The position numbers and the translations under genes are program-made. From Solirubrobacteraceae bacterium (GTDB lineage Bacteria > Actinomycetota > Thermoleophilia > Solirubrobacterales > Solirubrobacteraceae): a stretch of DNA of 64,000 nt. This document shows positions 42,903-51,898 of this stretch, one piece after another. The stretch lies in contig JAUJOT010000009.1 in the NCBI GenBank assembly GCA_030447505.1, positions 136,659 through 200,658 of the forward strand, read 5' to 3'. Numbering within the stretch: the first letter of the stretch is position 1; the number at the start of each line of letters is the position of its first letter. The notes beneath the pieces are model-generated. The model did not search any database and was not told the DNA's origin. It saw only the letters and a list, made by a program, of their open reading frames with translations.

Positions 42903-44432
42903 ATGGGCGAGGTCGGAGCCTTCCTGAAGATCGAGCGCGTCGGGGTCCCCTACCGCGATCCCCGAGAGCGAGCTGGTGACTACGAGGAGTTCCTGATCCG
43001 GCGCTCGGACGATGAGCTCGCCGCGCAGGGCTCGCGCTGCATGGAGTGCGGGATCCCGTTCTGCCACAACGGCTGCCCCGTCGGCAACCTCATCCCCGAC
43101 TGGAACGACCTCGTCTATCGCGATCGGTGGCACGACGCGATCCGGCAGCTGCACGCGACGAACAACTTCCCGGAGTTCACCGGGCGGCTGTGTCCGGCTC
43201 CGTGCGAGGCGGCCTGCGTGCTCGAGATCCGCGAGGGCGACGCGGTGACGATCAAGCAGATCGAGAACTCGATCATCGACCGCGCGTGGGAGCAGGGCTG
43301 GGTCAAGCCGCTTGCGCCCAAGCGCGAGACGGGCCGCAGCGTCGCGGTCGTCGGCGCCGGCCCGGCGGGGATGGCCGCCGCGCAGCAGCTGCGCCGCGCG
43401 GGCCACAGCGTGACGCTCTTCGAGCGCGACGAGTCCGCCGGCGGTCTCGTCCGCTTCGGCGTGCCGGACTTCAAGATCGAGAAGTGGGTCGTCCAGCGGC
43501 GCGTCGAGCAGCTGACCGCCGAGGGCGTCGACGTGCGCTGCGGCGTCGACGTCGGCGTCGATCTCCCCGCCGACGAGCTGCTCGCGACGTACGACGCCGT
43601 CGTGCTCGCGACGGGATCGCGGACGCCGCGCGACCTGCCGGTGCCCGGGCGCGAGCTCGACGGCGTCCACTTCGCGATGGAGTACCTCGCCGACCGCAAC
43701 CGCTGGGTGGCGACGCAGACCGGCACCGCGACCGGCTGCGAGCCGCCTCCGCTGCGCGGCCTGACCGCCAGGGACAAGCACGTCGTCGTGATCGGCGGCG
43801 GTGACACCGGCGCCGACTGCGTCGGCAACTCGCTGCGCGAGGGCGCGAAGTCGATCACGCAGTTCGAGCTGCTGCCCGAGCCACCGCCCAGCCGACCCGA
43901 CGACCGCACGCCGTGGCCGCTGTGGCCGCAGAAGTTCCGCCTCTCCTATGCGATGGAGGAGGCCCGGGAGCTTCACGTCGGCGAGCAGGACTACTCCGTC
44001 GTCACGACGCACTTCGTCGGTGACGACGACGGTCGCGTGCGCGCGCTGCACTACGCGCAGGCCGAGCCGGCACCGCCGTTCAAGCCCGTGCCGGGGACCG
44101 AGGCCGAGATCCGCGCCGACCTCGTGCTGCTCGCGATGGGCTTCCTGCATCCCGAGCAGGGGCTGCTCGACAAGCTCGAGATCGCCAAGGACCGGCGCGG
44201 CAACGCGAAGGCCGTCAAGCCCTACACGACGTCGGTCGAGGGCGTCTTCGCCGCCGGCGACGCGCGCCGCGGCCAGTCGCTGATCGTCTGGGCGATCAAC
44301 GAGGGGCGCCAGTGCGCGCGGATGGTCGACCGCTATCTCGGCACGCTGGACGCGAGCGACGCCCACGCCGGCGCGGCCGACGAAGGCCCTGTCGGCCCGC
44401 CGCAGCGCGTCGGTCCCGGCGTGCCGGCATAG
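42903..44432 (+). CDS. gltD: Glutamate synthase small subunit
   Basis: 509 aa. N-terminal 4Fe-4S cysteine clusters ([17 protein letters not shown] and CPAPCEAAC), FAD-binding [17 protein letters not shown]-binding [13 protein letters not shown], and C-terminal [13 protein letters not shown]. Supplies electrons from NADPH to GltB. The C-terminal tail ([16 protein letters not shown]) is extra and probably disordered. Confidence 0.96.
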   Translation: MGEVGAFLKIERVGVPYRDPRERAGDYEEFLIRRSDDELAAQGSRCMECGIPFCHNGCPVGNLIPDWNDLVYRDRWHDAIRQLHATNNFPEFTGRLCPAPCEAACVLEIREGDAVTIKQIENSIIDRAWEQGWVKPLAPKRETGRSVAVVGAGPAGMAAAQQLRRAGHSVTLFERDESAGGLVRFGVPDFKIEKWVVQRRVEQLTAEGVDVRCGVDVGVDLPADELLATYDAVVLATGSRTPRDLPVPGRELDGVHFAMEYLADRNRWVATQTGTATGCEPPPLRGLTARDKHVVVIGGGDTGADCVGNSLREGAKSITQFELLPEPPPSRPDDRTPWPLWPQKFRLSYAMEEARELHVGEQDYSVVTTHFVGDDDGRVRALHYAQAEPAPPFKPVPGTEAEIRADLVLLAMGFLHPEQGLLDKLEIAKDRRGNAKAVKPYTTSVEGVFAAGDARRGQSLIVWAINEGRQCARMVDRYLGTLDASDAHAGAADEGPVGPPQRVGPGVPA

Positions 44433-44461
44433 AGCGCCGCCGCGCGGGGTAGGCAGGCGAC

Positions 44462-44743
44462 ATGGAGTTCATCGCCTACCTGCTGATCCTCGCCCTGATC
44501 GGGCTGATCGTCGGCGCGCTCGCGCGGCTCGCCCTGCCCGGCCGAGACCCGATGGGGATCGGGACGACGATCGCGATCGGCATCGGCGGCGCCGTCCTCG
44601 CCGGCATCGTCGCGAGGCTGCTGTTCGACCAGAACGCCGGCTTCCTGCTGTCGTTCATCTTCGCCGTCGGGATCGTCTACCTCGTGCGCCGCTCGCGCGG
44701 CGGCGGCCTGACGGATCCGGGCGTGCCGCCCCTGGACCGCTAG
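44462..44743 (+). CDS. GlsB/YeaQ/YmgE family small membrane protein
   Basis: 93 aa with three membrane segments (AYLLILALIGLIVGALARLA, IGTTIAIGIGGAVLAGIVA, FLLSFIFAVGIVYLV) and the family motif LPGRDPMGIG between the first two. Members are general stress-response inner-membrane proteins. Confidence 0.88.
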   Translation: MEFIAYLLILALIGLIVGALARLALPGRDPMGIGTTIAIGIGGAVLAGIVARLLFDQNAGFLLSFIFAVGIVYLVRRSRGGGLTDPGVPPLDR

Positions 44744-44838
44744 CGCCTCGGGCGCGGACCGCCGCGCAGCAAGCCTCGGGCAGCTCGCTGACGGAAACGG
44801 ATCGCGTACTGTCGGCGCTGGGGCGCGTCGCCAGGCGA

Positions 44839-44860
44839 GTAAAGTGACGCGCCGCGTCAC
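44839..44860 (+). promoter_or_regulatory. -10 box and TetR-type operator for the monooxygenase/tetR operon
   Basis: TAAAGT (44839-44844) is followed by GTGACGC-GCC-GCGTCAC (44844-44860), a 7-bp inverted repeat with a 3-nt centre. It covers the presumed transcription start. The downstream operon ends in a TetR gene, so autoregulation is likely. Confidence 0.55.
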
Positions 44861-44888
44861 GTTCTGCTTCCGGAGGCCGGCCGAGCAC

Positions 44889-46256
44889 ATGCCCACGCTG
44901 CCCACAGCCGCGATCATCGGCGCCGGCTCGTCCGGCATCGCGGCGGCGAAGGCGCTGAAGGAGCGGGGGATCGCGTTCGAGTGCTTCGAGGCCTCCGACC
45001 GCGTCGGCGGCAACTGGGTCTTCGACAACTGCAACGGGATGTCGGCCGCCTACCGCGACCTGCACATCAACACGTCGCGCGACCGGATGCAGTACTCCGA
45101 CTTCCCGATGCCGAAGTCGTTTCCGGACTTCCCGCATCACACGCAGATCGCCGAGTACTTCGACGCCTATGCCGACCATTTCGGCCTGCGCGAGCAGATC
45201 CGCTTCGAGACCGCAGTGGCCCACGCCGGGCAGCGGGCCGACGGCACCTGGCTGCTGGTCGACCAGCACGGCGAGTCGCGCGAGTACGACATGCTGCTCG
45301 TCGCCAACGGCCACCACTGGGACCGGCGCTGGCCGGAGCCGGCGTTTGCCGGCAGCGACATGTTCGAGGGCATCCAGATGCACGCCCACGACTACCGCGA
45401 CAACGCGTTCCTGGCGGGCAGGGACGTCGTCGTGCTCGGCATGGGCAACAGTGCGATGGACATCGCCGTCGAGTCCAGCTACGTCGCGAAGTCGACGCAC
45501 CTCGCCGCGCGCCGCGGAGCCTGGATCGTGCCGAAGTACCTCTTCGGCAAGCCGCTTGATCAGGTCTCGACGCTGCCGCGCGTGCCGCACTGGCTGTACG
45601 CGCGCATCGCGGAGCTGATCGTCCGCCTGCACACCGGTCGCCCCGAGCGCTACGGCCTGCCCAGGCCCGATCACCGCTTCGGCTCCGCCCATCCGACCGT
45701 CTCAGGCCGGATCCTCGACCGCATCACCCACGGCACGATCACGCCGCGCCCGAACATCGCGCAGCTCGGCTCCGACTGGGTCCAGTTCGCGGACGGCACG
45801 CGCGTGCACGCCGACGTCGTCATCTACTGCACGGGCTACCGGATCTCGTTTCCGTTCTTCGACGACGACTTCCTCAGCGCGCCCGACAACCGCATCGACC
45901 TCTTTCGCCGCGTCTTCGTGCCGCGCAACCCGAGTCTCGCGTTCGTCGGGCTGCTGCAGCCGGTCGGCGCGATCATGCCGCTCGCCGAGGCGCAGGGGCA
46001 GTGGATCGCGCAGTACCTGCGTGGCGAGTACCACCTGCCCTCGGCGCGCGCGATGGAGGCCGACATCCGCCGCGAGCAGGCACGGATGCGAAAGCGCTAC
46101 GTCGCGTCGCAGCGCCACACGATCCAGGTCGACTTCGACCGCTACCTGTTCGACCTCAGGCGCGAGCGCCGGCGCGGCGCCGCGCGCGCTCGTGCCGGCG
46201 GCGTGACGCTGCCCGTGCCTGCGCGCGCGGGCGCCGGCGAGGGGGTCACGGCATGA
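44889..46256 (+). CDS. Flavin-containing monooxygenase
   Basis: 455 aa class B flavoprotein monooxygenase. FAD motif IIGAGSSGIAAA, the FMO-identifying-type segment MHAHDYRDN, NADPH motif VVLGMGNSAMD and ATG-type CTGYRISFPF. Oxidises N- or S-containing or ketone substrates; substrate unknown. ATG 44889 (MPTLPTAA) is preferred to a GTG 45 nt upstream that lies in the operator; GGAGG lies 11 nt before it. Overlaps tetR by ATGA. Confidence 0.9.
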   Translation: MPTLPTAAIIGAGSSGIAAAKALKERGIAFECFEASDRVGGNWVFDNCNGMSAAYRDLHINTSRDRMQYSDFPMPKSFPDFPHHTQIAEYFDAYADHFGLREQIRFETAVAHAGQRADGTWLLVDQHGESREYDMLLVANGHHWDRRWPEPAFAGSDMFEGIQMHAHDYRDNAFLAGRDVVVLGMGNSAMDIAVESSYVAKSTHLAARRGAWIVPKYLFGKPLDQVSTLPRVPHWLYARIAELIVRLHTGRPERYGLPRPDHRFGSAHPTVSGRILDRITHGTITPRPNIAQLGSDWVQFADGTRVHADVVIYCTGYRISFPFFDDDFLSAPDNRIDLFRRVFVPRNPSLAFVGLLQPVGAIMPLAEAQGQWIAQYLRGEYHLPSARAMEADIRREQARMRKRYVASQRHTIQVDFDRYLFDLRRERRRGAARARAGGVTLPVPARAGAGEGVTA

Positions 46257-46857
46257 GCGTGGCGCCGATCAGAACGGCGACTGGCGCGCGGCGACGAAGG
46301 CCGCCAACCGCGCCGGGATCCTCGACGCGGCGCGCACAGCTTCGCCGACATCGGCTTCGGCGCGTCGCTGCGCGACGGCATCCGCCGCACGCAGCTCGCC
46401 AGCGGCACCTTCTACAACTACTTCCCGCAAGGAGGCGCTCTTTCGCGCCGTGCTCGAGGAGAGCGCCGAGAAGGTCCGCGCGCGCGTGCAGACCGCCCGC
46501 CGCGAGGCGCAGTCGCTGGAGGAGTTCGTCGCCGCCGGCTACCGCGAGTACTGCAGCTTCCTCGCCGACGATCCCGCAGCGTTCGCGCTCATGCGCCGCA
46601 ACAGCGGCACGATCCGCGCGATGTTCGACGAGCCGTTCTTGGGCGCCGGCATCGACGAGCTCGCGACCGACCTGCGGTCGGCGATGAAGATCGGCATCGT
46701 GCCGAACGTCAACGCCGATTACGTGGCCGCGGCGGTGGTCGGCGCCGCGCTCGAGGTCGGTGTGGCGATGATCCAGCGCGAGCCGCCCGACGTCGAGGGC
46801 GCGACGCGCGTTGCGACGCGCCTGTTCCTCGGCGACATCGAGCGGCTCGGCGCGTAG
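46253..46857 (+). pseudogene. TetR-family regulator with frameshifted DNA-binding domain
   Basis: The C-terminal ligand/dimer domain is intact (EALFRAVLEESAEKVRARVQ to LFLGDIERLGA). The N-terminal HTH is readable only by switching frames. One frame gives DQNGDWRAATKAANRAGILD, another gives FADIGFGASLRDGIRRTQ and LASGTFYNYFP, and a third switch is needed at CCGCAAGGAGG. At least three indels are implied. It would repress the upstream monooxygenase operon. Sequence error or decay cannot be told apart here. Confidence 0.8.
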
Positions 46858-47049
46858 CTCTGGCGCGTCGGTCGCCGGCCTGGTCGCTGCCCGGGCGAGC
46901 GTCTGTGACGCGATCCAGGCTGCCCGCGCCGTTCGGCACGGCAGCGGACGCCAACGCGGCGAGGGCGAGCGCGTGGGGGAGGAGGCGGCGCTGCACTGTT
47001 TGGAACGCTGCGAATGCCTGCGGGGAGGTTGCGGCCGCTCGCAGCGGCC

Positions 47050-47055
47050 TAGACT
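47050..47055 (+). promoter_or_regulatory. -10 box before a GTG start
   Basis: TAGACT ends 8 nt before GTG 47064. Confidence 0.45.
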
Positions 47056-47063
47056 GCGCGGTC

Positions 47064-48032
47064 GTGCCACCCAGCTTCTGTCGCCACAACAGGTTCATCC
47101 AGAACTGCCCGATCTGCCGGCCGCCGGAGCCCGGCCACGGGGCGGCGAAGCGTCCGGCGCGCTCGTCCTCGGCGCGCGCGCGCTCGGCGAGCGGCGGCGC
47201 GTCGCGCACGGCCCGCAGCGGCGCTGTGCGCGTGCGCCAGCTCGCGCAGGCCGTCGACGACGGCTATCGCTCGCAGCTCGTGCCCGGCGTGAAGGCGACC
47301 GCCGACGCCGAACGACTGGCGGGTGAGCTGGCGTTCGCCAGCGCCCGGCTGGAGGAGTTCTCCGACGATCCGCCGGGGTTGTACGCGGACGTGGTGACGA
47401 TGGACGACCCCGAGGAGGCGCTGTGGCTCGCGTTCCTCCTGGCATACGTCTGCCCGCTGGAGGCCGAGGACGACGCGTTTGCGAACATCCGAGAAGCGCA
47501 CGTGCCGTGGGCGTCGGGTGAGCTTCCGCGGTTGGACGTTCCGCGCGGCCCGCGCTCGCAGGTCACCGATCCGGCCACGGGTGAGAGCACGGTGCTGGCG
47601 TACCGGGCGTGGGCAGGCCGTGCCGGAAGCCAGCAGGCCGCGTTCTTCGGCGAGGCGGGATGGACGCCGGAGCGGCGCTTCGATCGCGTGTTCGAGCGGC
47701 TGTCGCTGCCGGGCTTCGGGCGCGCGGGGCGCTACGAGCTGCTCGTGTCGCTCGGGCGGCTGGACGTGGTGGAGGTGCGTCCGACGGCGCTGAAGCTCAC
47801 CGACGATGCGACGACGCTCGCCGCCAAGCGCGTGTTCGGGATCGGCGACAGCGTGCTGCTGGAGCGCCGCGCGAAGGCGCTCGCCGAGGCGGTCGAGCTG
47901 CCGATCGAGGCGCTGGACCTCGCGTTGAGCAACTGGGGCGCGCGGACGCGCGGCGAGCGCGCGACGTACGGTTCCCAGGCGGCCGTCGACGAGGGCGAGC
48001 GCGACGCGATCGCCGATGTGCTCGCCGGCTGA
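47064..48032 (+). CDS. Conserved protein with N-terminal Cys/His motif
   Basis: 322 aa. It opens with a probable metal-binding motif CRHNRFIQNCPICRPPEPGH, followed by a basic Ser/Ala linker and an all-alpha domain (from about residue 50). It vaguely resembles the annotated 'alpha-glutamyl/putrescinyl thymine pyrophosphorylase clade 3' group, but I cannot confirm this. The GTG start is favoured by TAGACT 8 nt upstream. Stands alone; the 206 bp before it hold no gene I can support. Confidence 0.6.
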   Translation: MPPSFCRHNRFIQNCPICRPPEPGHGAAKRPARSSSARARSASGGASRTARSGAVRVRQLAQAVDDGYRSQLVPGVKATADAERLAGELAFASARLEEFSDDPPGLYADVVTMDDPEEALWLAFLLAYVCPLEAEDDAFANIREAHVPWASGELPRLDVPRGPRSQVTDPATGESTVLAYRAWAGRAGSQQAAFFGEAGWTPERRFDRVFERLSLPGFGRAGRYELLVSLGRLDVVEVRPTALKLTDDATTLAAKRVFGIGDSVLLERRAKALAEAVELPIEALDLALSNWGARTRGERATYGSQAAVDEGERDAIADVLAG

Positions 48033-48110
48033 GAGGAAGGTTCTCCCGCGCGTTTTGCATCTGCGTACGCGCCCGATTCGTGCTACTGGCTGAGCCACGA
48101 AGGCACGAAG

Positions 48111-48500
48111 ATGAATCCTCGCGTGAAGGTCTTCGAACGGCTCGTAGCCCGACGGCATCACGTGATCGACATGCCGGCGTCGCCCGAGGCCATCAGTCCT
48201 GCGCTCGATCGTCTCCGCGGCTGCCGAGGCGAGCTCTTGCAGCGCCTCGCGGAGCGCGGTGCGGGCTGCTGTCGTTCGGCGACATCGTTTGGCGCAATCG
48301 TTCGGAGACGCGTGCTCAGCGCCGGCCGCCGCATCCGCGGCGCGCTAGATCGTCAGAGCGGCGCGGGCAGTTTCTGCCTCTTCTTGAAGCCGTGCGAGGG
48401 GGGTAGCTGGCGCCTTCACGCTCAAGCGGGGACACTTTTCCCGCAAATTCCGGCTCTTCTCTTCTCAAAAGGGGGCGAACCTCGCCATAGGTTTCCCTAA
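48111..48500 (+). CDS. Uncertain small ORF at the island boundary
   Basis: 129 codons (MNPRVKVFERLVARRHHVID...). The first 60 residues look protein-like; the remainder is Arg/Gly/Cys-rich and probably not coding. The region 48033-48544 is less GC-rich than its surroundings and otherwise shows only the ribosome site of the next gene. It may be a decayed gene. Confidence 0.25.
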   Translation: MNPRVKVFERLVARRHHVIDMPASPEAISPALDRLRGCRGELLQRLAERGAGCCRSATSFGAIVRRRVLSAGRRIRGALDRQSGAGSFCLFLKPCEGGSWRLHAQAGTLFPQIPALLFSKGGEPRHRFP

Positions 48501-48544
48501 GGGAGGCAAGAGGCCAGTTCACGGGCAGGAGCGGGGAGGGAGTT

Positions 48545-49225
48545 TTGGACGACGCGGACGGGGGAGGGAAGAGGGGCAGCGCCGAGGAGCTCATCCTCCG
48601 CACGGTTGCGGCGCACGCTGACTCGCTCATACGCACAGCCCGCCGGTTCTCGCTCTGCCATGACGATGCGCAGGACGCCTACCAGCGGGGACTCGAGATC
48701 TTCATGGGCCACGCCGACCGCCTGGATCCGCCGCGCGCGGCAGGCTGGCTGCACGTCGTGGTCAAGCGCGAGGCGCAGGCGATCCGCCGGTCGCGGCAGA
48801 AGCTCGTGGCGGCCGACAACATCGATCTCGATGCGCATGAGGCACGTTCGCTGCCGACGCCCGACGAGCAACTGGCGACGTTCGACCTGATAGGTCGCTC
48901 CGCCGAAGCCCTGCAGCGACTGAAGCCACAGGAACTGCGTGCACTGTGGTTGAGGGCACAGGGTGTCCGCCGTCAGCCCAATCCCGAACGGCGAGGCCCG
49001 GCATGTGCGAACTCACCTCGCGGGAGCCTCGGCCTAACATCCGAATCGGAGAGTGCGATTCGGATGTTGGCTGCCCATACCGATGCGCGTGAAGGTGTCG
49101 CGCGCTCGTGTTTTCAGGCCGTGACGCGCCGCTGGAAGCTCGCGCGTCGCGAGAGCTATAGCCGATCAGGTGCGCGGCGCCGGCTGCGAGCAGCGTGCCG
49201 GTGGGGGGCAGTACCTGCGGTGTGA
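48545..49225 (+). pseudogene. ECF-type sigma factor truncated after region 4 begins
   Basis: TTG start with a strong GGGGAGGG ribosome site. Residues 1-140 are a sigma-70 family protein: region 2 (HDDAQDAYQRGLEIF, then AAGWLHVVVKREAQAIRR) and the start of region 4 (LKPQELRALWLRAQG). The expected continuation (an HTH such as LSYREIAE...) is missing. From about 48,960 the frame runs on through unrelated sequence to 49225. This marks the left edge of inserted or rearranged DNA. Confidence 0.7.
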
Positions 49226-49317
49226 GGGCCGCTCTGAGGCCTTCGCTCTTGTACATCCGCTCTGTTGTCGTGAGCCGGCCGCATCCTGCGAGGAGCGTTG
49301 GTCGGCGACGCGTCGTG
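48961..49317. other. Non-coding junction between sigma gene remnant and ubiquitin-like operon
   Basis: About 357 bp without a gene I can support. It starts at the sigma-gene break with GGGTGTCCG, a sequence also found near the recombinase at 60 kb, and contains a strong hairpin at 49036-49068. Confidence 0.5.
49036..49068. terminator. Strong hairpin, possible bidirectional terminator
   Basis: AACATCCGAATCG and CGATTCGGATGTT form a perfect 13-bp stem with a 7-nt loop. It lies downstream of both the sigma remnant (+) and the E1 gene (-). No U-run follows, so it could instead be a recombination or processing structure. Confidence 0.5.
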
Positions 49318-50808
49318 TCAGCTGGCGTACTTGCGGTCATACGCACTGACGAAATCAGGGTCGTCACAGATGCAACGGCCGTCCCGGCGGGCGCGCATCG
49401 GTTGGCGCAGGAGATCGGCTGGCGGCCGCAGGACGTCCGCGCGAGTCGCACAGGTGGTCGCGTCGTCGCCGCCTGCGCTGCGGCGCGCCAACGCGGCCGC
49501 GAGCAGGACGCCCGCCAATGCGGATTGGTGCGCGAGCGGAACGTGAACGTCTTGAGCCGCTGGCCCTAGGCGCCCAGCTTGGCCCATCGGAATAGCTGCG
49601 CCGCCGCAGAAGCCCTCGACGTAGAGCTCGCGGAGGGTTCGATGCTCGAAGGGCAGCATACGCTCCACCGGCTGCCCAACTGCCTGTGCAACAGCCTCGA
49701 GTAGCCCACGGTCGATGGGCTGGCCTGTGGCCAAGAGAGTTCGGATCTGTTGCAGCAGTTGGGGAACGCCGAGTGTCTCGGCGATCAGTTCATCTTCGTT
49801 CTTGCGTGGCCCGTCTGGCAGGTATAGGCACGCCACGCACGCACCGTCACCTCCGAAGCGCGAATGGGAGGTCACGCCGAGATCGCCTGGCTGGGTCCAG
49901 GCATTCGCGATGAACCGCGGCAGTGAGGCCTGCGCACCGATTCGGTCTCTGGCGTTATCAAGCGCCAACAGCATGCTGTCCCATCGGTAACCCGCTACAG
50001 CGAGGAACGAGGCGAGTGACGCAAAGTGCGGAACGATCTCGAGCGTCGAAGCTAGTGCTGAGGCGATCTCTACCTTGGATCGGCCCTCGTCCGCGCGCTG
50101 CGTCAGCACGTAGCGCTGATGGTTGCTGAGTTCTACGACTTCCATGTCGACAACGTGAAGGCGTCCGCTCAGCGGCGCGCGCGACAGCGCCCAGAGAGCG
50201 CCTTGCCCGACGGCGCCGGCGCCGACCAGGACCGCGTCGCCTCCTAACGCCCAAGGAGCCGGCCGCACAGTCGTCTCGTCCTCTCGCCCGTCGGTCCGTC
50301 GGGCCGAATACCGGGCGGTGTCGCGGACACCATCGGAATCCGGCAGGAACATGTTGCGAAACAGTGCGGCCGCGGCCAGACAAGCGGCCACGCCGGCGCC
50401 GAACGGGTTGTCGCTTGAGCCGACGGGCTGTGGGTTGCGCCCGCTGACAAGTCCGTCCCACCCGTCGCTGCCAGCGTAAATTGTGTTCGCGAACGCAGCG
50501 CCGTCGCCGACGACGACCCCGAGCGCTGCGTCGCCGACTAGCTCGATGTTTGGGTTGATGCTTGCGGCGAGCTGTGCGAGCGGCGCAATTTGGCTTGCCT
50601 CGCCGACGAGCGCGAGCTTTGGGTATACGCGCGCGGCCATCCGAACGAGCAGATCGGTAAGGGCCGCTCCTTCAGTGGATCGCGCCCGTCGACCGACTGA
50701 GATGCCGACGGGCGTGCCCTCAAGACGCCCCCGGAACCACTCTTCGTCGAAGCCGGCGAGCACCTGCGCCGCCGCGACCGCAGTGCGGTGGTAGTAGTCA
50801 GCGAGCAT
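49318..50808 (-). CDS. E1-like ubiquitin-activating enzyme (ThiF domain) of a bacterial ubiquitin-like operon
   Basis: 496 aa from ATG 50808. Residues 1-185 form an extra N-terminal alpha/beta domain. The ThiF/E1 adenylation domain follows: nucleotide loop AVLVGAGAVGQGALWAL (about 194-210), VVDMEVVELSNHQRYVL, and the ALDNARDRIGAQ segment. CVACLY and a C-terminal CIC (GRCICDDPDF) are likely zinc ligands. A candidate catalytic Cys is in VEGFCGGAAIPMG. It should adenylate the Gly-Gly end of the ubiquitin-like protein encoded three genes upstream. Its ATG overlaps the JAMM gene stop (TGATG). Confidence 0.85.
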   Translation of the reverse strand: MLADYYHRTAVAAAQVLAGFDEEWFRGRLEGTPVGISVGRRARSTEGAALTDLLVRMAARVYPKLALVGEASQIAPLAQLAASINPNIELVGDAALGVVVGDGAAFANTIYAGSDGWDGLVSGRNPQPVGSSDNPFGAGVAACLAAAALFRNMFLPDSDGVRDTARYSARRTDGREDETTVRPAPWALGGDAVLVGAGAVGQGALWALSRAPLSGRLHVVDMEVVELSNHQRYVLTQRADEGRSKVEIASALASTLEIVPHFASLASFLAVAGYRWDSMLLALDNARDRIGAQASLPRFIANAWTQPGDLGVTSHSRFGGDGACVACLYLPDGPRKNEDELIAETLGVPQLLQQIRTLLATGQPIDRGLLEAVAQAVGQPVERMLPFEHRTLRELYVEGFCGGAAIPMGQAGRLGPAAQDVHVPLAHQSALAGVLLAAALARRSAGGDDATTCATRADVLRPPADLLRQPMRARRDGRCICDDPDFVSAYDRKYAS

Positions 50809-51281
50809 CAGTCGATGCCGATCAGCTTCTCGGTAGGACGGGGATCTTTCGACCATCCCGACCCCGTGAGCCGATAAGCGGCGCTGCGAACGAACAGGCC
50901 TCGGCGACAGAAGTCGGGCACGACCAGCGAAAGCCCGCCGAGCATCGTCACGATCGGAAACGTATCGTCGGTTTCGGAGTGGTACGCATCGGCGGGGTGG
51001 GCATGAATCTGCGCACCGAGGCTCTCGCCGCTGTCGAAGAGCCAGACATTGAGCTTATGCAGCGCCTCCCCGTCAACCCGCACGCAGAGCCCGGTCTCGA
51101 GACGGTATGACGTCTGGGCGGGGACGTGGGCGGTACGAACGTTGAACTGCGAGCCGTCGAGGTGGCCGCTCCATAGGACGAACATCTCGTATCCCTCTCG
51201 CCCTGCGGCGCGAAGGCTGCGTACCGTGCTCGACACGACCGACTGGGGGACTGAGAAGCGGTTGACGCGCTCTAGCGTCAC
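50808..51281 (-). CDS. JAB/JAMM-family isopeptidase
   Basis: 157 aa. A metalloprotease motif IHAHPADAYHSETDD gives His93, His95, Ser102 and Asp105; Glu32 in GYEMFVLWSG is the likely general base. The spacing from HxH to S is 6 residues, one fewer than the classic HxHx7SxxD, with a His just before the Ser. Expected roles are trimming the ubiquitin-like precursor (Gly-Gly-Ala end) and removing it from targets. GTG start overlapping the E2 gene stop. Confidence 0.85.
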   Translation of the reverse strand: MTLERVNRFSVPQSVVSSTVRSLRAAGREGYEMFVLWSGHLDGSQFNVRTAHVPAQTSYRLETGLCVRVDGEALHKLNVWLFDSGESLGAQIHAHPADAYHSETDDTFPIVTMLGGLSLVVPDFCRRGLFVRSAAYRLTGSGWSKDPRPTEKLIGID

Positions 51282-51898
51282 TCGGGAACCTCGGCTTGCG
51301 TCAGCCCGGAGACCTGGGGAATAAGGCTTACGCCGTACCCGTTCAGCGGCCTCACTCCGTAGCGATCGATGATCTCGAGTATGCGTACGAGCCTCCCCGC
51401 CCCGTCGCGGCGGTGAAGCTCCCAGCGATCACCGGAGTGCGCTGGGTGCTCGTGGTACTCGCGCACTCCCGCGATACACAGGAATGGAACTTCCTCTGCA
51501 CCGTAGGCCTGCATCAATTGCTGCTGCTGCATCATTCGCGGCGCTTCGACGCCAGCTGGGAGCACGAAACCTAAGGGCATCGCATCAGTTAGGACTTGGC
51601 GTGGCAAGTTCGTCGGCAGCTCATTCGCTTTGTACGGCTCGTGCGTGAAGGGATCGGCGAGCCGGACCGACGGCGGTCGTAGGTCGTAGTCGGTGTAGTC
51701 CAGCAGAACGCCGGTCACAACGGGTGACGGCTTGATCTGCGGCGCCGCCATCACCACGAAGACGCGCGGAAACTCGGCTTCGACCAGCAGCCAGCCGCGC
51801 CGCGCGTAGTCGTTGCCGACCTGACGGAACTCGTCGACCTCGCGCTCGAATTTCGCGCGCGAGACCGAAGGATCGGCGAGCTGAGGGCCGGTGCTCAC
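51278..51898 (-). CDS. E2-like (UBC-fold) conjugating protein
   Basis: 206 aa. The strand pattern GWLLVEAEFPRVFVVMAAP then VVTGVLLDYTDYDLRPPSVR fits a UBC fold (the 'YxxxPPxV' segment of E2s). The candidate active site is Cys141 in VPFLCIAGVREYHEHPAHSG, with clustered His149, His151 and His154. Assignment as E2 rests on this plus the operon order UBL-E2-JAMM-E1. The sequence is far from canonical E2 and the His cluster could also bind metal. Overlaps both neighbours by 4 nt (GTGA). Confidence 0.65.
   Translation of the reverse strand: MSTGPQLADPSVSRAKFEREVDEFRQVGNDYARRGWLLVEAEFPRVFVVMAAPQIKPSPVVTGVLLDYTDYDLRPPSVRLADPFTHEPYKANELPTNLPRQVLTDAMPLGFVLPAGVEAPRMMQQQQLMQAYGAEEVPFLCIAGVREYHEHPAHSGDRWELHRRDGAGRLVRILEIIDRYGVRPLNGYGVSLIPQVSGLTQAEVPE

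Noticed and set aside
38310..44366. Very long open frame (2018 codons) on the minus strand opposite gltBD
   Set aside because: It mirrors two well-identified genes codon by codon in a high-GC sequence; such antisense frames arise from composition. Translation is Arg/Asp/Val-rich without domains.
48762..49451. 229-codon minus-strand frame across the island boundary
   Set aside because: Runs antisense through the sigma remnant and the hairpin with low-complexity composition and no ribosome site.
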